The notes under the pieces: generated by a model | The model's database searches: none | What the model saw: only the letters and a program-made list of their open reading frames with translations | What the model was told of the DNA's origin: nothing | Translations under genes and position numbers: made by a program | Shown here: positions 59,504-64,000 of the stretch, piece by piece | How positions within the stretch are numbered: position 1 is the first letter of the stretch | Layout of the letters: every line of letters starts with the position of its first letter | Assembly: GCA_965242975.1 (NCBI GenBank) | Contig: CBDETS010000007.1 | Coordinates: forward strand, 1,984,001-2,048,000 | Source of the DNA: JAPPHA01 sp965242975 | Lineage (GTDB): Bacteria > Pseudomonadota > Alphaproteobacteria > Rhodobacterales > Rhodobacteraceae | Direction: 5' to 3' | DNA: 64,000 nucleotides

Positions 59504-60385
59504 TCACGCCAGCTTCCTCCGCCTCCTGACAACCATCGTCGCCCATTCGCCTAGGACGATCGTTTCGTATACGCGGAATCCTGCTGCGCGGAATCGCCCG
59601 GCTACAGTATGGCGGCGCCTGTCGAGAACTCCTGAAAGAACGACAAAACCGCCCGGCGTGCAATGCGTCGCGAAATCGTCTGCCATTTGGACCAGCGGCG
59701 TTTCAAGCAGATTTGCCAGCAACAGGTCATACGGCGAAGACGCGCGAACCTCCGGGTGACGAAATCCGGTGCCGTGTACCACCCGAATACGATCGGAGAG
59801 ACCGTTGGACGCAACATTGGCCAGCGCCGTTTCAACCGCGACCTGATCGACGTCCGACGCCACAATACGCGCATCGGAGATCCTGGCTACGGCCATTGCG
59901 AGGATCGCCGTTCCACATCCGATGTCGATGACACGTCCGGCCACGCGACCCGATTCGGCCAACATTTCGATCGCCTGCAGGCAGCCGCGCGTGGTTCCGT
60001 GATGCCCGGTTCCGAAAGCCAAGGCGGCTTCGATCGCAAGCGGAATCATTCCGGCGGGAATCTTGTCCGCATCATGCCTGCCATGGACAAAAAACCTGCC
60101 CGATACGACGGGCGCGAGGTGCCGTTGGGCTTTTTCCACCCATCCGGTTTCCTGAAGTTCGGAAACCAGGAACGGATGCGCACCACATGTGGTGGCGAGA
60201 AGGGCGAGGCGGACGTCATCGGGCCTGTCACTGAAGTAGCCAGCTACTTCCCAGAGGCCTGACCCGTCCTCGATCTCACAAATCGCGACACCGGACACCT
60301 CCAACAGGTGGCTCTCGATACGTGACGCAAGCCCGACCGCCTTGTACTCGCCCGGTATCGTCGTAACCGCCATGAAGGTCGGCAT
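59504..60385 (-). CDS. prmA: ribosomal protein L11 methyltransferase
   Basis: A 293-residue PrmA. The substrate-recognition N-terminal part is followed by the SAM-binding methyltransferase domain: ALAFGTGHHGTTRGCLQAIE, VIDIGCGTAILAMAVAR and IVASDVDQVAVETALAN. Motif IV is NLLETPLVQM (the usual NILAxPL). It methylates ribosomal protein L11. It lies 42 bases downstream of msrA on the same strand. Confidence 0.92.
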   Translation of the reverse strand: MPTFMAVTTIPGEYKAVGLASRIESHLLEVSGVAICEIEDGSGLWEVAGYFSDRPDDVRLALLATTCGAHPFLVSELQETGWVEKAQRHLAPVVSGRFFVHGRHDADKIPAGMIPLAIEAALAFGTGHHGTTRGCLQAIEMLAESGRVAGRVIDIGCGTAILAMAVARISDARIVASDVDQVAVETALANVASNGLSDRIRVVHGTGFRHPEVRASSPYDLLLANLLETPLVQMADDFATHCTPGGFVVLSGVLDRRRHTVAGRFRAAGFRVYETIVLGEWATMVVRRRRKLA

Positions 60386-60427
60386 GATGTTCGGGCCCGT
60401 ACCGGTCCTGAGGGTTGTCCAGGGTTG

Positions 60428-61081
60428 TCAGGCCATCGAACCTGCGGTGCAGTTGACGCCTGTCCCGCCTACTCCGCAATAACCGGACGGATTCTTGACA
60501 AGATACTGCTGGTGGTAGTCTTCGGCAAAATAGAATTCGGGTGCCTCCAAGATCTCGGTCGTGATCGCACCGAAACCGGCTGCGCGCAAATGGCGCTGAT
60601 AAACGGCAAGAGACTCCTCCGCCGCGCGCTTCTGCGAAGCCGAGTACGTGTAAATCCCGGATCGATACTGGGTCCCAACGTCGGCGCCTTGCCGCATTCC
60701 CTGTGTCGGGTCATGCCCTTCCCAGAAACGGCGGAGCAAATCATCGTAGGAAACAACTTCAGGGTCAAAAACCACCCTGACGACTTCGTTATGCCCGGTC
60801 CTGCCCGTGCACACTTCCCGGTAGGTCGGGTTCTGCGTCGTCCCGCCCGCATAACCCGCCGCAGTGTTCCATACGCCGTCCAGCTGCCAGAAAATCCGCT
60901 CGACGCCCCAAAAACAGCCCATGCCGAACATGGCATTGTCCATGCCTTCGGGCCCCGGTTCCCGGAGAGGACGTCCGAATACTGCATGTTGTTCCGCTGT
61001 CGGCAGGGGCGTGGCCCGTCCCGCGATAACTGAGGCTTCCTCGACATTCCCGCCGAACATACCTTTCAAAAAAACCATCAT
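60428..61081 (-). CDS. msrA: peptide methionine sulfoxide reductase A
   Basis: A 217-residue MsrA. The catalytic Cys is in FGMGCFWGVERIFW; other conserved parts are AAGYAGGTTQNPTYREVCTG, GHNEVVRVVFDPEVVSYDDL, EGHDPTQGMRQGADVGTQYR and EFYFAEDYHQQYL. A resolving Cys occurs near the end in GYCGVGGTGVNC. It repairs oxidised methionine. The ATG at 61081 follows GGGAG by a short gap; the frame extends three codons to a GTG. Confidence 0.93.
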   Translation of the reverse strand: MMVFLKGMFGGNVEEASVIAGRATPLPTAEQHAVFGRPLREPGPEGMDNAMFGMGCFWGVERIFWQLDGVWNTAAGYAGGTTQNPTYREVCTGRTGHNEVVRVVFDPEVVSYDDLLRRFWEGHDPTQGMRQGADVGTQYRSGIYTYSASQKRAAEESLAVYQRHLRAAGFGAITTEILEAPEFYFAEDYHQQYLVKNPSGYCGVGGTGVNCTAGSMA

Positions 61082-61504
61082 GTCTCCCACGAACGACCCG
61101 TTCCGGCGACCATAAGCCTTCCATTCATCAAGTCAAATCGCGCCGGGAAAATTTTGTGAACTCACGCATGAGTTGAACGGGCGACGGGACGTTGTGTGTA
61201 CACGCGCACGACCCCGGTCCGTCGTTGGAAGCATCGAAGCACAGGGATTTCCGACGTGACCGGAAATCTTCGGTTCCATCGATTCGCCGACCGCCGAGTG
61301 CACGACCGCGAAATCAGCGCACATGTAACCGCCTCCCGAGAGGGCGAGACACGCGTCCATGTCTGGTCAAGTTCGGGGCCGTACCGCGCAATCACCGATG
61401 CCCAATCCAGGCAACGCCCGTATCGAATCGGGACGTCCACGAAAAAGTCCGTTGATCCGGAAACGGCAGCACGGTGGTTTCATTGGCCCCAGGGACCAAG
61501 TCCG
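61082..61504. other. intergenic region between rpsD and msrA
   Basis: About 420 bases without a supported gene. It must hold the msrA promoter and perhaps the end of the rpsD transcript; I found no clear terminator hairpin or promoter pair. Confidence 0.4.
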
Positions 61505-62125
61505 TCAGTTCTTTGCGTAATACTCCACCACGAGGTTGGGTTCCATCATCACCGGGTAAGGCACGTCCGCAAGTCCGGGAACACGGGTGAATTCCGCTTT
61601 CATGCTGGAGTGATCAACATTCAGGTAGTCGGGGAAATCGCGTTCCGGCGAACCGATCGCCTCGAGCACGAGAGGAAGCTGCCGGGACTTTTCGCGAACC
61701 TCGATGACATCGCCGACACGAACCCTGTAGGACGGAATGTTGACGCGTTTTCCGTTGACCAGAACGTGGCCGTGATTGACGAATTGCCGGGCCGCAAAAA
61801 CTGTCGGAACGAACTTTGCACGGTACACGACGGCGTCAAGTCGCCGTTCCAGCAGGCCGACCAGGTTTTCGCCCGTGTCGCCCCTCACGCGTTCGGCTTC
61901 CGCATAAATCCTCCGAAACTGGCGTTCGGTCAAATCGCCATAATAGCCTTTCAGCTTTTGCTTGGCCCGGAGCTGGATGCCGAAGTCAGACAACTTGCTC
62001 CTGCGGCGCATGCCATGTTGGCCTGGGCCTGATTCCCTGCGGTTGACTGGCGATTTCGGGCGTCCCCATATGTTTTCGCCCATGCGCCGGTCAATCTTGT
62101 ACTTGGCAGCGGTGCGTTTGGTCAC
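61505..62125 (-). CDS. rpsD: 30S ribosomal protein S4
   Basis: A 206-residue S4. The N-terminus is TKRTAAKYKIDRRMGENIW, followed by SDFGIQLRAKQKLKGYYGDL, the S4 RNA-binding domain (RRLDAVVYRAKFVPTVFAAR, QFVNHGHVLVNGKRVNIPSY) and VREKSRQLPL. It nucleates 30S assembly. The start codon is GTG with AAAGGAA upstream. The cysteine zinc-site form is absent, as in most proteobacterial copies. Transcribed from the promoter at 62250-62277. Confidence 0.96.
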   Translation of the reverse strand: MTKRTAAKYKIDRRMGENIWGRPKSPVNRRESGPGQHGMRRRSKLSDFGIQLRAKQKLKGYYGDLTERQFRRIYAEAERVRGDTGENLVGLLERRLDAVVYRAKFVPTVFAARQFVNHGHVLVNGKRVNIPSYRVRVGDVIEVREKSRQLPLVLEAIGSPERDFPDYLNVDHSSMKAEFTRVPGLADVPYPVMMEPNLVVEYYAKN

Positions 62126-62249
62126 GGCTGGTTCCTTTCAGAAATGTGAAAGGTGCTTTCCTTTCCTGATCCTGGAATTGAATCAGGCGACAGGCGTCCC
62201 CTCACAGGGGCCACAAACACCAAGATGATCCCGAGTTCCGGAAAGGCGG

Positions 62250-62277
62250 CTTATAGTTTCGATTTGAGCACTGTCAA
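62250..62277 (-). promoter_or_regulatory. sigma70-type promoter of rpsD
   Basis: On the minus strand TTGACA (62277-62272) and TATAAG (62255-62250) are separated by 16 bases, about 125 bases upstream of the rpsD start. It is the best promoter match I found in the window. Confidence 0.75.
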
Positions 62278-62496
62278 CATTCGCGTCATACCACCTCATA
62301 CCGTATGACAGCTGTCGGGCCGAATGGAGTACATACGATCAAGCTGTTTCCTTGTCATTCGCCGGGATTCCCTGAACAAGGAGACACCGATGCCGCCCCG
62401 TTCGTTTCCTGACCGCCCTGACGCAGACACCGGTTCCACGACCAACGGCAACACGGGTGCCTGCGCAAGGCAGACAACCTCTGAGGGAGTCATGAC

Positions 62497-63522
62497 ATGT
62501 TCGAAACACTTGGGTTCGAATCCCTGACGCCAGTTCTGGCCGCGGCAATTTTCGGGCTGATGGTCGGCTGCGCTTTCGGAGCGTTGGCGCAACGTTCCGG
62601 ACTCTGTCTGCGCCGCAGCCTTGCCGGGCCAAAAAAAGAGCGGCGGCCCGCGCTCGGTGCCTGGGCGATGGCGATGGCGACGGCCATTGCCGGAACCAGG
62701 CTCGCTGTCATTTCCGGTCTGATTTCGTTCTCCGACCACAGGTTTCTCGCACCGGACCTGGCGGTTGTCTCATTGGTGGTCGGCGGAGCTCTGTTCGGCG
62801 CCGGCATGGTCATGGCTGGCGGTTGCGTGTCCAGGTTGACGGTCTTGGCCGGAACGGGGAATCTTCGTTCGCTGTTCGCCTTGATCATCGTCGCCGCGAC
62901 CGCCCACGCGACGATGAAAGGAGCGCTGGCACCCGCACGGCACGTCCTCGGAGGTCCGACCATTCAGGGAGGTGACCTGGTCGCAATCACCTCGTTGCCA
63001 GGCGGCGAAATCTGGCTTTTCGCCATTGCCGCCTTCGCCATCGTTTTCGCGCTGCGCTCGGGTGCCCCGAAAAGCCACCTCTTGATGGCCGCGGTCATCG
63101 GGCTGCTGATTCCGCTCAGCTGGGTCGGAACCGGTTTCCTCCTCCAGGACGACTTCGATCCCCTTCCCGTCGAATCACTTGGATTCACCGGCCCAACCGC
63201 GGGCGCACTGTTCTGGTTCATAGCTGCAACCTCGATTCCGGTCGGCTTCGGAACCGGACTGGTCGCGGGCGTTCTCTTCGGAAGCATGGCTGCGTCAGTG
63301 GCATTCGGCGAGTTTCGACTTCAAACCCTTGACGACCCGACTCGAGCACTAAGGCGACTTGCAGGCGCCGTCATGATGGGAGTGGGCGGAGTCCTGGCGG
63401 GTGGCTGCAGCGTCGGCGCAGGTCTTTCAGGAATTTCGACCGCCAGCCTCGCCGCAGTCCTCGCCGTTCTCGCGATGTCCCTGACCGCGAAAGCCGTCGG
63501 CAATTCGCTCGCCGATTCCTGA
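62497..63522 (+). CDS. YeeE/YedE family sulfur-compound transporter
   Basis: A 341-residue membrane protein of about nine hydrophobic segments, from the Sulf_transp (YeeE/YedE) family, whose TsuA member imports thiosulfate. Two repeat halves carry the family's Gly-Cys motifs: MVMAGGCVSRLTVLAGTGNL and GGVLAGGCSVGAGLSG; an earlier Cys is in GCAFGALAQRSGLCLRR. The ATG has GAGGGAG upstream. It is convergent with an FccB/SoxF-like gene, which fits a sulfur role. Whether it imports thiosulfate or another sulfur compound is not settled by sequence. Confidence 0.85.
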   Translation: MFETLGFESLTPVLAAAIFGLMVGCAFGALAQRSGLCLRRSLAGPKKERRPALGAWAMAMATAIAGTRLAVISGLISFSDHRFLAPDLAVVSLVVGGALFGAGMVMAGGCVSRLTVLAGTGNLRSLFALIIVAATAHATMKGALAPARHVLGGPTIQGGDLVAITSLPGGEIWLFAIAAFAIVFALRSGAPKSHLLMAAVIGLLIPLSWVGTGFLLQDDFDPLPVESLGFTGPTAGALFWFIAATSIPVGFGTGLVAGVLFGSMAASVAFGEFRLQTLDDPTRALRRLAGAVMMGVGGVLAGGCSVGAGLSGISTASLAAVLAVLAMSLTAKAVGNSLADS

Positions 63523-63527
63523 CGGGA

Positions 63528-63557
63528 GGTACCGGTGCCAGGGGAGGCACCGGTACC
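63528..63557. terminator. bidirectional terminator between convergent genes
   Basis: GGTACCGGTGCC, loop AGGGGA, GGCACCGGTACC is a perfect 12-bp inverted repeat between the stop codons of the YeeE-type and FccB-like genes. Confidence 0.75.
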
Positions 63558-63584
63558 GATTCAGTCCCGACATTTTCGGCAGGA

Positions 63585-64000
63585 TCAGCCGAAAACATCT
63601 TTGGTGATTGCAGCGTACCAGGCGAGAGATTCGTCGTAGGTCGCTTTTCGGACGTCGGCAGCCTCCCCGGTCTGGGAGATAAAGCCGTCAACTTTCGCAA
63701 TCTTCTCATCGGTCGCTTCGTAGGAAGCTCCGACCTTGACGCCATCATCGGTGCCGATGAGCGACCAGCATGTGTTTGAAAACCGCCCTGGAAACATGTT
63801 TGAACCCGTAAGTGCCCCGCGGACCGCCATTGCACAGACTTTCGCCTGACTGTTGGCCGAGAACCCGGACTTCGGCATGTCGCCCTGTTGCGACGCGTCT
63901 CCGACCACGTGGATGTGTTCATCTATCCGGCTTTGCATCGTGTGCGGTACCACTGGAGCCCAGCCGGCGTCGTTCGTGATTCCGGCTTCTGCGGCTATTC
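63585..64000 (-). CDS. flavocytochrome c sulfide dehydrogenase flavoprotein subunit (FccB/SoxF-like), C-terminal part
   Basis: The frame is open to the window edge, giving 138 residues of the C-terminus. HIHVVGDASQQGDMPKSGFS and ANSQAKVCAMAV match the FAD-binding end of the sulfide dehydrogenase flavin chain (IHVIGDAxxAGAMPKSGFSAN). The last part (CWSLIGTDDGVKVGASYEAT) is the FCSD C-terminal domain. In Sox systems the protein is SoxF. It oxidises sulfide with a cytochrome partner in the periplasm. The N-terminus and any leader lie outside the window. Confidence 0.85.
   Translation of the reverse strand, partial: IAAEAGITNDAGWAPVVPHTMQSRIDEHIHVVGDASQQGDMPKSGFSANSQAKVCAMAVRGALTGSNMFPGRFSNTCWSLIGTDDGVKVGASYEATDEKIAKVDGFISQTGEAADVRKATYDESLAWYAAITKDVFG

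Noticed and set aside
62505..62525. GGGTTCGAATCCC resembling a tRNA T-arm
   Set aside because: It lies within the coding start of the YeeE-type gene, and no acceptor, D or anticodon stems can be drawn around it.

Overview
The window is high-GC DNA from an alphaproteobacterium, probably a marine or host-associated lineage. The evidence is the ruvC-ruvA-ruvB order, metK, rpsD, prmA, a DUF1127 protein, a YeeE/YedE transporter beside a sulfide-dehydrogenase (FccB/SoxF-like) gene, and two Dpp/Opp-type ABC operons. The most striking property is genome decay: about half of the recognisable genes are truncated, frameshifted or reduced to fragments, and at least seven insertion-sequence copies, mostly dead, lie between them.

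Bases 1-22000 form an accessory catabolic island. From left to right: an ADP-ribosylglycohydrolase (open at the window edge), an ISNCY-like remnant, a frameshifted phytanoyl-CoA-dioxygenase-type oxygenase, half of an oligopeptide-type ABC ATPase cut by an IS, an aldehyde-dehydrogenase scrap, and a HAD-IIA phosphatase. An IS5 element follows, then a four-gene minus-strand block (class II aldolase, CbbY-like phosphatase, zinc alcohol dehydrogenase, phosphonatase-like hydrolase) divergent from a LysR regulator that resembles aminoethylphosphonate regulators. After two IS remnants comes a complete binding protein, two permeases and a fused double ATPase.

Bases 22400-32900 hold a ~1700-residue surface protein (SwmB-like and Calx-beta repeats, C-terminal beta-barrel), then decayed genes (rhodanese, IclR regulator, BisC-type molybdoenzyme) and an intact fatty-acid desaturase.

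Bases 32900-43200 form a second, inverted catabolic island: two related TIM-barrel isomerases/epimerases, a transaldolase-like enzyme, a second complete Dpp-type transporter, and fragments of a phosphonoacetate hydrolase, a phosphonatase-like hydrolase, a CbbY-like phosphatase and a DppC permease. The fragments are pieces of the same gene types found intact in the first island or in the neighbouring transporter, so both islands probably descend from one ancestral gene set for import and breakdown of a phosphorylated or phosphonylated sugar-like compound. That function is inference.

Bases 43500-64000 are mostly housekeeping DNA with insertions: an SDR, metK, ruvB-ruvA-ruvC, an ISAs1-type element whose transposase carries an N-terminal DUF4338 (DruA-like) domain, an IS630 copy, a TonB-dependent receptor, a DUF1127 protein, prmA, msrA, rpsD with a clear sigma70 promoter, the YeeE/YedE transporter, and the convergent end of an fccB/soxF-like gene. 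No tRNA, rRNA or CRISPR array was found.
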